DNA of 64,000 nucleotides from Gnetum montanum (GCA_015680685.1 MNCI01002834.1:2837-66836), one strand, 5' to 3'. Positions 1 to 12,450 are shown, counted from the stretch's first letter. Notes: a model not told the origin generated them from the letters alone. Program-made: numbers and translations.

Positions 1-375
1 GAAATCTATGCAAGCCCTCCATTTACCTCCCTTTTTAGGCACAATAACTAAGGGGCTAACCCATTCGCTATCAGCAATGGGGTATATGAACCCAGCTTTG
101 AGAAGTTGTTCGATTTCTTCCTTAACCACTTGCTTCAACTTAGGGTTCAATTGCCTTTGTGGTTTTCTTCAAGGCTTCATGGAGGGGTCAATGTAAATTC
201 TATGTTGGCATATCCTAGGATCTATTCCAGTTAATTTGGGATATGACCAAGCAAAGGCTTTCGACCATTTATTTATTACCTTCAGTAGTTCTTCTTTCTG
301 TTGAAGAGCAAGTTTAGCATTGATAATTACCAATTTTCCATTTTTAAGGAACATGTATTCCATACTAGTGGGCAA
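1..375 (-). pseudogene. Element C reverse transcriptase, N-terminal part (runs off window)
   Basis: The minus frame from 375 opens with the pre-RT segment: KVINKWSKAFAWSYPKLTGI, then CQHRIYIDPSMKP. After one in-frame stop (TGA, probably a former CGA) it continues with LKQVVKEEIEQLLKAGFIYP, WVSPLVIVPKKGGKW and ACIDF, the first conserved RT block. The catalytic YVDD block lies beyond the left edge. The pattern is standard for Ty3/gypsy polymerases that copy element RNA into DNA. No intact start is visible because in a live element this is part of a longer polyprotein. Confidence 0.8.
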
Positions 376-689
376 TGGTTTTAGCTCGAAGGGCTTCTAC
401 TTAAATTTCTCAGGGATTTCTAACTTCCCCCAGTTGATATTTTCAAGGTTAAGACTTGGAAGTTGGTGGTGGACTTGCTCTAATGTATCTATGCTATCGA
501 TGTAAGTAGAAGTCAAACCCTTAGTTGGTTTCATGCATATGAGTGAACTACCTTCTTAATTAATTGTCAACCATTGGATGTCTTCCTGTTGTGTGGCTAC
601 TACATATAGGCATCTTTGTATGTTGTTCACTTATGCAAACTGATTATATGTATGTAATGTTAAACTTTGCACAAACCATGACCTTTGCG

Positions 690-1180
690 TGCAATTATAC
701 CTTGTGTCACTGCATGCGATGCATAGAAGTTTCTTCTTCTCGATCTTTCCGAATGTATTTTCCTTTGATATTTCTAGGAAAAGATCATGGATTCCTAGGC
801 GTGCATCGATGGTGCTTAGCCATGCTCTTCCCATTATGATTGGGAAGTCCCCCTTACCGTTGTTTATTATGAATCACTAGGAAGTCAACTAGGTACTACC
901 ACCCACAAATAGTGGTAACAATGTCTTCCACCAATTCCAATGGGACAGTGATGGATTGGTTGGCCAAATCTAGATGGATGTTGCTCTTTTTCCATGGAGG
1001 TAGGTTCCAGGCCTTGTACATTTCTTGAGAAATCAAGTTGACATCAGAACCTAAATCCAAAAGAGCCTTGCATGGTGCATTTCCAGCTATTTGTAAGTAT
1101 ATTAGAGGACTCCTATAATTAGAGAATTTCTTGGGAAGGTGGCTAGCTTTGATCCAATTGGTGAAGATATGTGTTAGCAT
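690..1180 (-). pseudogene. Element C retropepsin-like protease
   Basis: The minus frame from 1180 reads LTHIFTNWIKASHLP, then PLIYLQIAGNAPCKALLDLG and SDVNLISQEMYKAWNLP. This is the catalytic region of an aspartic protease that cleaves the Gag-Pol polyprotein. The active-site triplet, D-S/T-G in live enzymes, reads D-L-G here, which fits a TCG-to-TTG change. Element E has the same protein at 56549-57069 with a different active-site lesion. Below about 895 the frame breaks, but matching residues (LEISKENTFGKIE) continue to about 700. Confidence 0.75.
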
Positions 1181-1779
1181 GATCGTATGTGTTGAGTATG
1201 GTGATTGGGTTGAAGGGGGTTTTGAAGTTTTGATTGATACTAAGGTGTCTAAGGAATCAGTTGCTTATGATTGCAAGGGCTTAGTTGAACTATTGGTTCT
1301 AAAGAAAGGTCTTTTCTTCATGTGGTTATTGGAATCAACAGTAGGTTAAGAGTGAACAACCCTTGTGGCATTACATTGCTACAGCTAGGTAGGGATTTCA
1401 CCCTGCATAGTTGGAGTAGGTGGTAGTGGAGCTATTGGTGGAAGAGATGTGATCAGATGAGAAGGATGATATGCTTGTAGGATACTGCCCCTAGAAGAGG
1501 GAGTCCCATAATACTTGTGGGCTTGGTAGTGAGGTTGAGGAGTGACATGACCAGTAGATTCACATGGGGAGATTGAATGCTACACGTAATATCCATACAA
1601 GTTAGGTTGCTGGTAAGGATACTGTTGCCTTGGTGGTGGCATTCCCCATGATTGTGGGTGCTATCACTATTGATATTGCTCAATCGGTTGTGGTGGAGTT
1701 CCACTGGGATAATATGTTAAGGGTTTGTGGGACTACCTTGGTTACTTTGAGGATAAGGTAACCTTTGGGGTGTTTTCCT

Positions 1780-3707
1780 TTTGTTTAATTGTGGGTTGAG
1801 TGCATACACCCCAGACTCTTGTAGATGTGAGATTATAGGGAAACATCCCTTAGGATGATCATATTGACATATCTCACATCCACTATCATTCTTTTTTCCG
1901 AATCCACAACCTCTTCAATGATGGAAACTTTTCCCTTACCCTTGCTAAGTGCATGTTTAGCCTCTTTCTTTTTTCTTTTCTCACTACCTTGCTCTCTAGA
2001 CTCCTCTACTATTTTAAGAATAGTTTAAAATCTATTGTCTAGGGAATCCCACATTTGTTCTACCTTTGCTGAAACTTCTAATGTCATCTTTTGGATAGGC
2101 AAATTTTTCCTATTCACCATCTCTTCGAGTGATAACTCTTCTTCATCCTCATAAAATCTTACTCTCCTCTTCTGAAGGGAAGGATCTTGGTTATACTCTT
2201 TTGCACTTTCTCTCTTCTGTAGCTCACCTTCTTTCTTAGCAACTTGCTCCAATAGTCTTTGAATTTCATGGGACCTAAGCTCGGATAGTCTCCATTGGGC
2301 ATAAGTCCCAAGGGTTTCTCATTTCATGCCTAAGCCCATCCACAAGATGGTGTAATAGATCCCTTTGTGAATAACCATGACCAGGAAAATGATGTAACAG
2401 TGTATAATATCGGTCCATGGTAGCATCCAAGGGTTCATGTCCTCCTTGTTTCTAGCCTTGGATTTTCTTTCGCAAGTTAGACACTTGGGAGTACGTTTGG
2501 TAGTTGTCATTAAATAGCTCTAACATAGTACTCCACCTATGAATGGATTCTGGTTCTAAAGACCGATACCAGCTTTCCACTTCTTTAACTAGTTTCTATG
2601 GAAACAACTTAAGTTTTTGCGATTCGTTCTCTATGTTCTGTAAGGCACACATACCATGGAATGCTTGTAAATGATTCTGAGGATTAGAATTGTATCCCCC
2701 TTAAAATCGTGGGATGTTGTTCATATCTAATCTCTTGATCCTACTATCTTTCTGAGGCCTTGTTGGAATTCTAACAACCTCAGTTATGTCCAACATACTT
2801 TGAGTAGCGAGGAGGGGTTTATCATGATCATCTCATCCATGGCATCTATGATGCCTATGTTGTTCCCTGCTATCCTTTCTTTTATGTCATGACTTCTAGA
2901 GTGCCCTCATCCCCTTTTCTGGTTGTTTAGTCTATGACTTCCACTTTGCCTACCTTTATCCCCATGGTCTTTTTCTTTATGACTGCATCTGGACACTGAA
3001 GGAGAGGATGAAGGAGATGATGAAGGTGAAGAAGAAGAAGAACCTTCATCATGATAGTGGCTGTCACCTTCTCTTTGGAAATCTTGGCCTTGATCACGAA
3101 TGCGATCAAAATGTCCATTTTTATCATGTGTCTGTGTTCCTTTTTCGGATCCTTCGTGCCCGTGGGTATCAAAACTTGGGTTATGAATAGTGAAATGAAG
3201 GTTCTGATACACAACCCTTTGGCCAAAGTCAAGGGAAGGAACATCATTGTGTGGACGACTGCCTGAGGTAGGTTCACCACCCTCATTTTCGCTTAAGACA
3301 TACGGAACATCCTGGGACCATTTACCCTTCAAAGATTTATGATGTCTCTTCTATTGAAAATTCCTTTGACATTGTCCCTCCATGGGATGATATTCTCTCA
3401 AGTCATGGTCTTGCACAACGTATTTTGCATGTAAGTGTGACATGCCAATTCGTGTGAGGGCATGAAGAAGCATGCTTGGGACTGAACGATCGAGAGGCAA
3501 CACTATGTTACCTTCTAAGTCTCGCCAATGTAGTTGTTCATCTTGATGGAGGATAAAGATGAAGTCTGGTATATACTCATCGGGATGAATATATACCACT
3601 TGAACTTGTTGAGGGACTGATGGATCAATGTCATGTGTATTACATCGTTGATTGTTTCCTGTTTCAGACCTTGGTGGTGAGGCGCTTTCGTATGAAGAAA
3701 GAGACAT
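1780..3707 (-). pseudogene. Element C gag-like structural protein
   Basis: The ATG at 3707 starts MSLSSYESASPPRSETGNNQ. The frame continues through one in-frame TAG near 3351 (a former CAG) to about 2907, and then through several stops to about 1780. Landmarks are EYIPDFIFILHQDEQLHWRD, a Ser/Pro-rich low-complexity stretch near 3010-3060, a capsid-like part at 2320-2620, a lysine/glutamate-rich stretch at 2025-2252, and a Cys/His cluster CEICQYDHPKGCF near 1830-1870 (C-x2-C-x3-H-x3-C), probably a nucleic-acid-binding knuckle. Element E has the same order of parts. The role (particle assembly) is inferred from position. Confidence 0.7.
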
Positions 3708-3741
3708 ACTTGTCTATTCAGTGTGCAATGTATTCTTGTTT

Positions 3742-3746
3742 ATTAT
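3742..3746. repeat. Target site duplication of element B, left copy (ATTAT)
   Basis: ATTAT directly abuts the outer end of the B 3' LTR and is identical to 34342-34346 beyond the other LTR. A 5-bp duplication is what Ty3/gypsy integrases make. Confidence 0.9.
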
Positions 3747-5595
3747 TGTACTGACCTAAATCGTCGGTGTAAGGCTAGAAGGAAAATAGACACTGAGAGA
3801 TCGTTGGGCAAACACAGCTGACCCTACCTTCACCCAAGGGCAAGCTAGAAAAGTAAACGAAGGCAAAGTGCCTTGGATGGTCTGCACGCAAATCAACCAA
3901 GGACTTCCCTGAGCGTAAGCTACGGCTAGAACTGGGGTTATCGTAAACAATGTCTTAAAATGTGTAAATGAGCGTAAAATGTAAACATGAGCTATGAGAC
4001 ATAAGATGTAAATGTAAACATAAGGCATCAACAAGACGTAAACTAAACTGAATGTGTAAACTGAACATAAACTGAATGTAAGCAGAAATGTAAACAGAAC
4101 ATAAAACAGAATATAAAAATAATGTTTGGTTGGCAAAACGAAAATAATGTATCGCTTAGAAAAGATGTGCACCAGTAAAAAAAGCGTAAACCAAAGTAAA
4201 TAATGTAAATGGAAGGCAATAATGAAACTGTATTGTATTGTTTTTTAAAAAAAGTGTGCACTGATCAAAGCGTAGTTGCACATGTGTGGATGGCAAGTTA
4301 AACGCCTAGCCCCAAGATGATATGACGTGATGACACAATGATGTGATGATGAATGTGAGAAATTCTTGGATGCCAACAGGTTTACTGAGCACCCAAGGAT
4401 TCATTGATTTTGCGTATCTTCTCAGAATTTCCAATGTCTCCTAAAATCCTCCTTCCTCCCCCCTAGTTCATGTGAATTGACAAGGTATTTATAGGGCTAG
4501 GCCGAGCTTGAGTGCAGAATTCTAGAATGGAATCAATGGCTGGGAGATGAGGGGAAATTAGATCTCGTAACATGTGTCCAATGGACAGTTGTGTACGGGT
4601 TGGATGTGTGCTAGTGAGAGTTGGATGTGTGTCGGACAGTTGTGCACGAGTTGGATCTGTGTTGGCAAGCTACGTTCTTGATCAGGTACATCGCATTTTA
4701 CAATTTATGGGTTATTCAAGCCCATGAAAGTACATTTAATTTAGACCGTGAGGGCCTGACTATCCCACAAATAAAGATTTACAATGAAATGTACAAGGGA
4801 AATTTGACCTGTCTTGCTTGAAACTTCTTTGTCCCTGAGTTTTCTGGAATTTTCTGATAGTTGTTGATGCTGAGAATTTTCTGCCATTTTTTGGAATTTT
4901 CTGAGAGTTGCTGATGCTAAGAATTTTCTACCATTTTATGATGCTGAGAATTTTTTGGAATTTTCTAATGCTGAGAATTTTCTAGAATTTTTTAAAATTT
5001 TCTGAAATTTTCTGAAATTTTCTGGGAGTTGCTGATGCTGAGAAGTTTCTGGAATTTTCTGCCATTTTCTAAAATTTTCTAGAAGTTGGTCATGTTGGAC
5101 TCACGCTGCCAGTGTGACCTAGGCATGAGTGATAAAAATGAGTATTTTTAGAGTTGAAATCTAAAGTTCTGGAGGCTGAAACTTGAAGAAATCATTAATG
5201 GACCTTGAGGGTGACTTGTCCCTTCAAAATCAGACCATTTTGATGCTGTTTTGAGGCTCTAAAAGTTGGTCACGCCCAACATGACTATCTAGAGTGACCT
5301 ACAAAAACTGTGTAGTCTGGCCTGAAATTTGGACTCCTAAATGCTGAGACTTGGAGTGGACATCAGCGGCTCTTGAGGATGGCTTGCACCCTCAGAGTTA
5401 GACCACTTTTTATTTGATTTTGAAATTGTTGGAGTTGCTCATGCTGAGGGTAAGCTAGCTTGATAGTGTGATTAAGCTGGCTTGAGCAAGGTGGGGTGAA
5501 CTCAATGCCTTAGCCAAATTTTTGCCTTTTGAATGCTCGAAAGGGCTTGAGTCATTTTCAATTTAAAGTGCTAGGCTAAAATTAGTGGTATTTCA
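3747..5595 (-). repeat. Element B 3' LTR (1849 bp)
   Basis: On the minus strand it starts TGAAATACC at 5595 and ends AGTACA at 3747. It is homologous along its length to 32529-34341. It contains a TATA box (CTATAAATAC, near 4485-4494), many GTAAAC/GTAAA repeats at 3950-4210, and at 4850-5090 a degenerate array of 10-11 bp units around GAATTTTCTG. The polypurine tract follows at 5596-5612 and there is no primer-binding site beyond 3747, which identifies it as the 3' copy. Confidence 0.92.
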
Positions 5596-5612
5596 TTGGT
5601 CCCTCTTTGTTG
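5596..5612 (-). other. Element B polypurine tract
   Basis: The minus strand reads CAACAAAGAGGGACCAA directly before the LTR start. It matches the tracts of A (22161-22177) and D (52133-52149) and would prime plus-strand DNA synthesis. Confidence 0.85.
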
Positions 5613-6356
5613 ACATCTGGAGCAATCTACCCGAGAGGCGTCAATAAAGAAGTGCAAAACACCATGAATAAACAAGTACCAAACATTATCCATCAACCCA
5701 CTGGATGTCATCGCATCATGTCCAATAGTACATAGGATCAGGAAAATGCAGTTTGGTATGCAAGGGGAGGGGATTGGTTGAAACCAGGGGAAGCCAAGAG
5801 TTGGTCAAAGGTAATAATTGCTGCCGGAATTTGTGGGAGAGGATTGCTCTCTTGTGAACAAGTTATACCTTTGGTCTTTGTCCATAGCCAGTGTTCAGCA
5901 GACTCAGAGCCAAGACATAGGAAGGTGTGTTCTTTGGAGAAACGGGACTCTTATAGAGTGTTCATGGGCCCCGTTGTAAATAGCCAAAGCCACACGATGG
6001 TGTGCAACATGGTCTCTTTGAGACACAAGTGTAATTTTTTTCAAGACAATTGCCTTATTTCCTGGGGCTTGTATGAGAACAGCTAATAGTTTTTTGTTTA
6101 TGATATCAATGGGGTCATGAAGACCTTTTCTGTGCATTTTTCTCTTTGACCCTTTTGGATTTTTTTTCTTGTTTTTTTTGTTTGTTTTTTTTTGTTTCTT
6201 TTTTTTCTTTTGTTCTTTTTATTTTTATTTTTCTTTATTTTTTGGTATTTTTGAAAGAGCTTGCTTTTTGTGTTGTGCTTGTGTATGAGCACTTGCATTT
6301 TGCATCATGTGCTGTGTATTGTGTTTTGTGTCACAACTGCTCTGAGAGCTACAGTG
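5613..6356 (-). other. Element B 3' untranslated remnant (left of element A)
   Basis: This is the distal part of B's 3' noncoding region. It holds a long T-rich tract on the plus strand at 6150-6250 (A-rich in B's own sense) and no convincing coding frame. Small open frames here show no recognised domain. Confidence 0.7.
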
Positions 6357-6361
6357 TGCAA
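6357..6361. repeat. Target site duplication of element A, left copy (TGCAA)
   Basis: TGCAA precedes the TG of the A 5' LTR and is repeated at 23797-23801 after its 3' LTR. Confidence 0.92.
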
Positions 6362-7981
6362 TGAAACACCGTGGAAATTGCGAATCAATCTAAGGCGAAG
6401 ATTCATGATTCGGGCAAAAGTTTGCAACAAAATTTCAGAAGACAGAAACAAGGCAAAGCAAGGCAAAGAGGCACGCAGCATCAAGTCTCCAAGTTTCTTA
6501 CAGATTTCAATCTTACTATGTTTGCTTTCTTTACGCTACATTACGTAACATAGCATAGTGTCACTTAGCGTAACTCTGCTTAGCATAGCCCGATATCAGA
6601 AAGTAACTTACTTCGGTGGATTTGATGAAGATTAAGGCCTAAGCAGCGTGATATGCGACTTGTCGTATATTCTGCTAAGTCTTTTGTCCAGGGCTGCGTT
6701 TACGCTCTGATTATGCAAAGCAGCGTAACAAGCTTCAAGAAAGTCAAAGTCAGAGTCCAAGGAAGCGTAGCAGATTGACTTCTTTCTTTTTTGTAGATTG
6801 GTCACTTTACACTTGATACGCTATGCAGCGTAGACCAGCATAATTTATTGTTAAGTTGACAAGTTTTTACGCTCTATTATGCTTTGCGACGTAAGTGAGC
6901 ATAAAACAGCTTGAATCAACCACTCCCATGCTCCATTACGCTCTGCCACGCGACACAGCGTAAAAAAGTGTAATACAGCATAAAGCCGGCTAAAATAGTA
7001 CCCGATACGTGCCTGCCATCCACACGCACGATACGCTGATGAGCGTATTGTGCGTAGTGTGCATAAATGTGAAGCGGCTTCAGCGAAAGTGGTTGACAGT
7101 GTACCTTGCCCCTTTTCCCAAAAAAATGTAATGTGACATAACCAGTTTCAACATAAAGTTGGCTAAGTCAATGGTATTTTGAAGATTCGAGACATGTGTC
7201 ATCAGGGCCGTGCCTTCTCCACATGTTGTCAAACTTATAAATACTTCAGTTGGTGAAGAAACAAAGGGCGGGCATCTTCGACTTTTTGACAGTTATCACC
7301 TTTGAGCAGAGATAGGAGACATCTTTGAGCATTGGTAGCAGGAGCGATCACCCCTTTTGGCGAAAATACAGTTCTCCCCATTGGTGATCATTGGCAGTTT
7401 TGAGCAGAGACTACAGAAGGCAAAGGGAATAGATCAGAGATTGAGAGATCATCTGGTGTAGTTGGCAAGATCTATTGATCAGAAACAGTTGATCGATAGA
7501 CATCCGGGCTTGACCTTCCTTGCATCCCATCTTTGGCTTACGAGGTAGACCAAGCTTCATTCTGTACTCCTTGTTGAACAGTTTTCTTGTTATTTTGTGT
7601 ATGCTTCGCACAAGATAAGTGGAGTTTTCCATTGGAACTTTGTATACAAAATACTCAATTTTCGGGTCAAAGCACAGATCTTGGAATTGCACATTTTTTC
7701 TTAAATCCGATCCTCCTTGTCGCGTTGACGTTATCATTATTACAATTTATCTACATCATTTTCTACTCCTTTTGTGATTCATCGAATCAAATTGTTTCAC
7801 AGAATATCTATAATATTCGTCAATTTACTGATTGAGTAATTACCTGTCTGATCGACAAGACCGTTTAGGGTACTACAGATTCGTTTTCTCCAGCATGGCC
7901 CTCACACGGATCTGTGGTCAAGACTGTGTACACGGATTTTTCTTTGGTATATTCTAGCTACCGACATTTTTTGTCGTTACA
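6362..7981 (+). repeat. Element A 5' LTR (1620 bp)
   Basis: It starts TGAAACACC, ends CGTTACA, and matches 22178-23796. The first half is rich in TACGCT and AGCGTA hexamers in both directions (6540-7050). A TATA box lies at 7236-7243. The first 90 bases show about a dozen differences from the 3' copy, nearly all transitions. Confidence 0.95.
7236..7243 (+). promoter_or_regulatory. Element A LTR promoter, TATA box
   Basis: TATAAATA lies inside the 5' LTR, about 740 bp before its end, and is repeated at the equivalent place in the 3' LTR. Transcription would start about 30 bp downstream and give the genomic RNA. Confidence 0.65.
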
Positions 7982-7987
7982 GTTTTC

Positions 7988-8006
7988 TGGCACTAGAAGG
8001 AGGGCC
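7988..8006 (+). other. Element A primer-binding site
   Basis: TGGCACTAGAAGGAGGGCC starts 6 nt after the LTR end. B has the same site with TGGCGC and D with TGATGC at the start. It should pair with the 3' end of a host tRNA, which I cannot name. Confidence 0.75.
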
Positions 8007-8234
8007 TGAACCTCTGATTCGTATTTTCACGGGTAGCCCTGTAAGCGATCTATACCAGCATCTCTAAAAACCTAAACGTAATACCTCTAAGGAAGTTTAC
8101 GAAAAATCGTGTGGTGTAGATCGGTCATAGTAACGATTCCTTTGGAATCCTACAGGATAAAAAGCCTAATCGTGATCTTCTTTGTCTGTTGCCTTTTAGA
8201 TCCAGTCGCTTATTGTCGTTAATTTATCTAACCA

Positions 8235-10755
8235 ATGGATTCTGCATACGCAACCACAGCCACCATGACCACAACTGATTCGGGTGCCACATCTGTGAAT
8301 CTCATCGCCACTACCGGACCAGCTACTAGTGTTATAGGACCTTAGGGATCATCACGTTGTTCATTAAGATTGCAGGGCAAAGATCCCGTATTCACCGTCG
8401 TGACTCCTGAAGAATATAATTTCATCTACATCAAGATCCAAGCAAAGCTTGCTCTTAGCCGAGCCGAGGTTGAGGCGAAGCGAAACTATGAGCTGATCCA
8501 CAGAGGGGGTCAAGATTTTACCCCTACCGCTTATGACATTATCCCCTTGACTGAACATTACCATGAACTCCTGACCCAACTAGTTATGGCTAGGAGTCAG
8601 GCTACATGGTCCATGCTAGAACCTCAGAACGGGGAGGAAGAGGAAGATGACTTCGCAGCCCAGTTTGAACACGCAGATTCATACCATATCCTCAGTCCCC
8701 ATACATATATAAATCCCCTGTTTCCTCTCATCGGAAAAGCCGCCCATCTCAATCCAGACATGACCACCCAAGCCCATATCCCTATCAACCCGCAGGTCAC
8801 TATGCAATCATCCGTCCTGCAGGTACAAATACCACCCCAAAATAACATGGGGGTAGTCTCATCACCACGTGTAATCAGTATTCTGTCGGTGGTACTTGCA
8901 TCCACCGCATCCCATTTCATCCCCCACATGCAACCTCATGCCATGCCTACAGCCCGTCCGGTACAAAATCCAGTGCAAACCTTATCGTTGCCGCCCCCTT
9001 CAAGGCAACAGATCACAGCCACTGTTTAGCCGCAGAGATCTATTCAACAACCCACCGTGAGTCAATGGATCATGCCTATGGCACAACACGACCAGTCTGC
9101 ATTATATGGTGTGCAACCCTTAGTTTCACCCACCACGCATGTCCTGCAGATAGTTCCACAATATCCTTATAATTCCCATCCTACGCAGCCGGCGGCGGCC
9201 AATTTCTTTGCTCAACCTGGTGGGTGGTGGTCTTCGCAGGCAGCTCCGTCTGCAGGGATCCCTACTGCATCGCCTACCGGCCAATCCATCCCTCCATTCC
9301 ACTGCCTAACACTACTTTTTCAGTTCAAACCCCTGGTCCTCCTACGCAGACTTCTCCATCAACCAGCCTAGATCAAGCTTTTTCACTTATTCAGGCCCTC
9401 ACTGAGGAGGTTAAGCACCTTAAAGCTGCTGGCTCTGACACCATACAAATCATGGATTTCTATTAGGATGATCCCATCAGTCTAGTAGTTCCTATGCTGT
9501 CATTGCCCCCGGGGATGTCGTTACCCTATTTTACTAAATATAATGGGGAGGGAGATCCTAACGCTCATCTAGTTACCTTCAGATCTGAATCCTTGTTGTT
9601 ACAGCAATGGCCTCATATAATCATCCGTGTCTTTGCAATGTCTCTAGCAGGTAAAGCCTTAGACTGGTATCGAGTGCTCCCTCACTCTTCCATCTCAACC
9701 TTGGAAGAGCTCTTAACATAGTTTGTGACCTATTTTAAATACAACTTAAAGTCGGAGGTCACGTTAGATCAACTTATGGGAGTGAGGCAAGATCCACTTG
9801 AACCAATCCAAAAGTTTATACAGCGATGGAGTGCTACTTTGAATGAAATCCATGAGCCAATCACGGAAGCCCATTTGCTGGCTATTTTCAAAGGAGCAGT
9901 TAACGACTTCATCAAGTCTAAGCTGTATTACCTTGCCCCTCGCTCCTTAAGTCAGGCTTTCGCCCAAACTAAGAGCATCCAAGATGTTGCAGAGGCTAGC
10001 AAAGACCTGGCGTATGTGGCCTATAAAAATGCTAACAATAAGGGTAAGGACAAGGGTAAAGAGACAACAACGACGGTAGCTGCGTTGGCTAAGGGTGCTA
10101 AAAAAAAGAACAAGAAGGCACCCACGGCGTCTCTTGAGACCACAGCTAGTGCAAGCAGCACCAGCGAAGACACATCTGCCCTTGAAAAGCCCCCCAGCCA
10201 AAGCCAAACTTTGAGTGTAAAGATCGCTCAAAGTATACATCCCTGCCTATAAAACATTCGGAACTATTGAAACAATTATTGGGGGCAGGATACATTTAGA
10301 ATAAGAAGGTATTCGAAGAAGCTTTGAAGCGTCACAGGCGTCATTGTGAATTGCTGAAGAATCCTTCTTTAGCCCTACCCAACGAACTGCCAGTTCCGAG
10401 GTCTTTTAGGCTGGACCATTTTTGTGACTACCATCAATTGTGTGGTCACGACACTGATTACTACTAGGTGTTGAAAGACAACATTCAACACATGATCGAC
10501 GATGGTTCTCTGAAACTAGACGACAGTAATCCAACGCATTCCGAAAACCAGGCGTTGCATGTGTACAAGGACCCATTAAAAGCAAATAATGCAATGTACA
10601 CAATCAACGTGGTAAGTACAGATAGTGAAGGGAAGGTACCACCTAAACAACCCTTTTTTTACGCGTACCTACCAGTTCACCCTGGGGGACAAGCTTTTCA
10701 ATGGCAGCTAGTGGCGTCTCGAGGTTGCCCTTTGTTATTCGGGCATCTTTTCTAG
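8235..10755 (+). pseudogene. Element A gag
   Basis: The ATG at 8235 opens MDSAYATTATMTTTDSG; an in-frame TAG lies at 8343. The frame then gives LRLQGKDPVFTVVTPEEYNF, shared with B and D, and reaches a TAG at 9027. A frameshift near 9290 moves to the frame that holds the gag core: LPYFTKYNGEGDPNAHLVTF, SLAGKALDWYRVLP, then IQKFIQRWSATLNEIHEP, broken by TAG at 9465 and 9720. A lysine-rich tail follows (10030-10130). Near 10400-10500 comes the C-x2-H/G-H/C motif seen as CDYHQLCGHDTDYY, where the last Cys is Tyr. Gag would form the particle that packages element RNA. Confidence 0.85.
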
Positions 10756-10799
10756 ATTTAACTCAGCCTCGCATTAACAGTAAAGTCGCGGCCATGTCC

Positions 10800-12047
10800 A
10801 CACCTACTCCTAAGGCACCTTTCATCCTCAGAGTACCAAAACCACCAGCTACTCCTTTTACGTAGGGGTAAGCCTCTGACCGAAACCATCAATCGCCACC
10901 CAATAAACAAAGGGAAGGAGATGCATCCATTAATGCCACCAAAAACCACTACATGCTAGGCGTCGCTAAGCCTAGGCCCCTGGCCTCTGTCCCTATGCCT
11001 GCACCTTATGGGCAGGACAAGAGTAAAGAAACACAGCCACCTCCCCTCGGTAGGAAGAAAAAGAAGCCTCCGACTGACGCTGTTCCGCCTCGGGAGATTC
11101 GTCTCTTAGGGCGAATGGAAGAAGACAGAGGGTATAAGCAACCCAGCCAAGAACAGGACCTCCTCGACGCATTCACGCAAGTCAAATAGGCTCTGAAATA
11201 GAAGAATACAACATTGAGCCTCTATGACCTGCTCATGACATCTCAAAAACACCGTGAGGCTATGGTCTATATGCTGACATCCATACCTGTGGATGAAAGC
11301 TTACCAGCGGAGGAGGAAGCGATACATGCAGCTATGTTTCCCTCCACCGCTGAGCAACCTAAACCAATCCCTTTGACCTTTCATGATGAATCCATCAAAG
11401 ATGATCCCGAGAAAGGTCGAGTAACAACAGAACCTATGTTTATCACCATCCGGGTGGGTCAGTATCGAATCCGGAGGGTACACGTTGACGATGGCGCGGT
11501 TGTGAATGTTATCCCTTACCCTATAGTGGATAAGTTGGGCCTGGTCGACCAGATCAGTCCTACAATGACATCGTGCCTAAAGTCTTTCAACGGGGCATGG
11601 GTTCAAGTCAAGGGAATGATGCACATCGAATTTGTGGCAGGGGATCAATTCCCAATAGACGCCACATTCATCGTTGTCGAGGAGATGCCCGGTTTCAATC
11701 TGATCTTAGGGAGGTCTTGGCTAGCCCAATTGAGGGTCATTTCATCACCAATACATCAAGAGATACACCTCCCTTATGTAGGGGGAGAGGTAGTAATACA
11801 CGATGATGAAATAACTCCTAGTGCTGTCAACAACATAGAGGAGGAACGGGGTTCGGAGATTGAGATTCCTGAAGATCAAACTCATGTCCGAATTCCCGAA
11901 CAAGCTGAAACGAATGATGAAAGCCTAGCTTGGGCTAACCTACCATTTCAGGAAGATGGTATGGAAGAGGTAGGTCACCAATCTCCCTGCCCTTATGCAT
12001 CATTAAACATAAAATCTATTAAGAAACAATTGCGGGCTAGCAATTGA
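10800..12047 (+). pseudogene. Element A Gag-Pro linker and retropepsin
   Basis: A proline-rich linker (for example PFILRVPKPPATPF near 10820) leads into the frame at 10953-11189, two TAG stops at the QALKQK position (former CAG codons), then an open frame from 11214 to 12047. The protease core reads PMFITIRVGQYRIRRVHVDD, GAVVNVIPYPIVDKLG, then the flap region and FNLILGRSWLAQL. The active site is D-D-G-A rather than D-T/S-G, as in B and D. It would cut the Gag-Pol polyprotein. The open frame ends in LRASN, just before the repeat-bearing spacer. Confidence 0.85.
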
Positions 12048-12284
12048 TCTGAGTGATGTTTACGTGCATCATTACATTTTTAGTATTTTTCCATTTATAC
12101 TTATCAAATTTCATTGTCAGTTTTCTTTAATATATACATACATATTTAAGCTTTCTATTCATTACGCTATTTACATTTCCCATTTTATGTCATTCACGTT
12201 GCTTGCCTTCTATTAGTCATAGTACAATTACGCAAAACATCCACATTTTTATCAATTACACTTCCAGACTTACGTGATGGCCTG

Positions 12285-12450
12285 AAATGGCCTAAAACTA
12301 GTGATGGCCTGCAACAGCCTAAAACTAGTGACGGCCCGCAATGGCCTTAAACTAGCAAAGGCCTGCAACGGCCTAAAACTAGCTAATCTGCTTGTATCTT
12401 ATGCAAACGCTACGTGACGGCCCGTGATGGCCTTAAACTAGCAATTCCAT
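12285..12450 (+). repeat. Short 30-bp tandem repeats after element A protease
   Basis: Four or five degenerate units share the pattern GGCC, a few bases, GGCCTTAAACTAG. The same kind of unit follows protease in D (41370-41515) and in B (27985-28090), and is expanded before RT in D (46803-47495). Confidence 0.8.

Larger units (their letters stand above)
1..3741 (-). mobile_element. Element C: partial, old Ty3/gypsy LTR retrotransposon (5' part)
   Basis: Reading the minus strand from 3741 down gives gag, then protease, then the first part of reverse transcriptase, which leaves the window at position 1. No LTR of this element is recognised: B is inserted at 3742-3746, and what follows B (34347-34718) cannot be assigned firmly to C. 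Its proteins match those of element E (53801-60190) better than those of A, B and D, so C and E are one family. The RT block reads ADSEWVSPLVIVPKKGG and then ACIDF, a plant Ty3/gypsy pattern distinct from the A/B/D pattern. Premature stops show that the copy is dead. Confidence 0.85.

Noticed and set aside
3756-4261. Tyr/Phe-rich minus-strand frames (138 and 72 residues), repeated at 32583-33037
   Set aside because: They translate the GTAAAC-rich LTR segment and occur in both LTR copies with shifts; no domain.
3747-5595. Solo LTR
   Set aside because: It has a partner LTR at 32529-34341 with matching ATTAT flanks; the large distance is due to nesting.
6098-6364. Lys- or Phe-rich short open frames
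   Set aside because: They translate a T-rich tract of low complexity in B's 3' untranslated region.
8624-8929. Minus-strand open frame opposite element A gag
   Set aside because: Shadow of the gag coding frame; nothing similar is kept opposite D or B gag.
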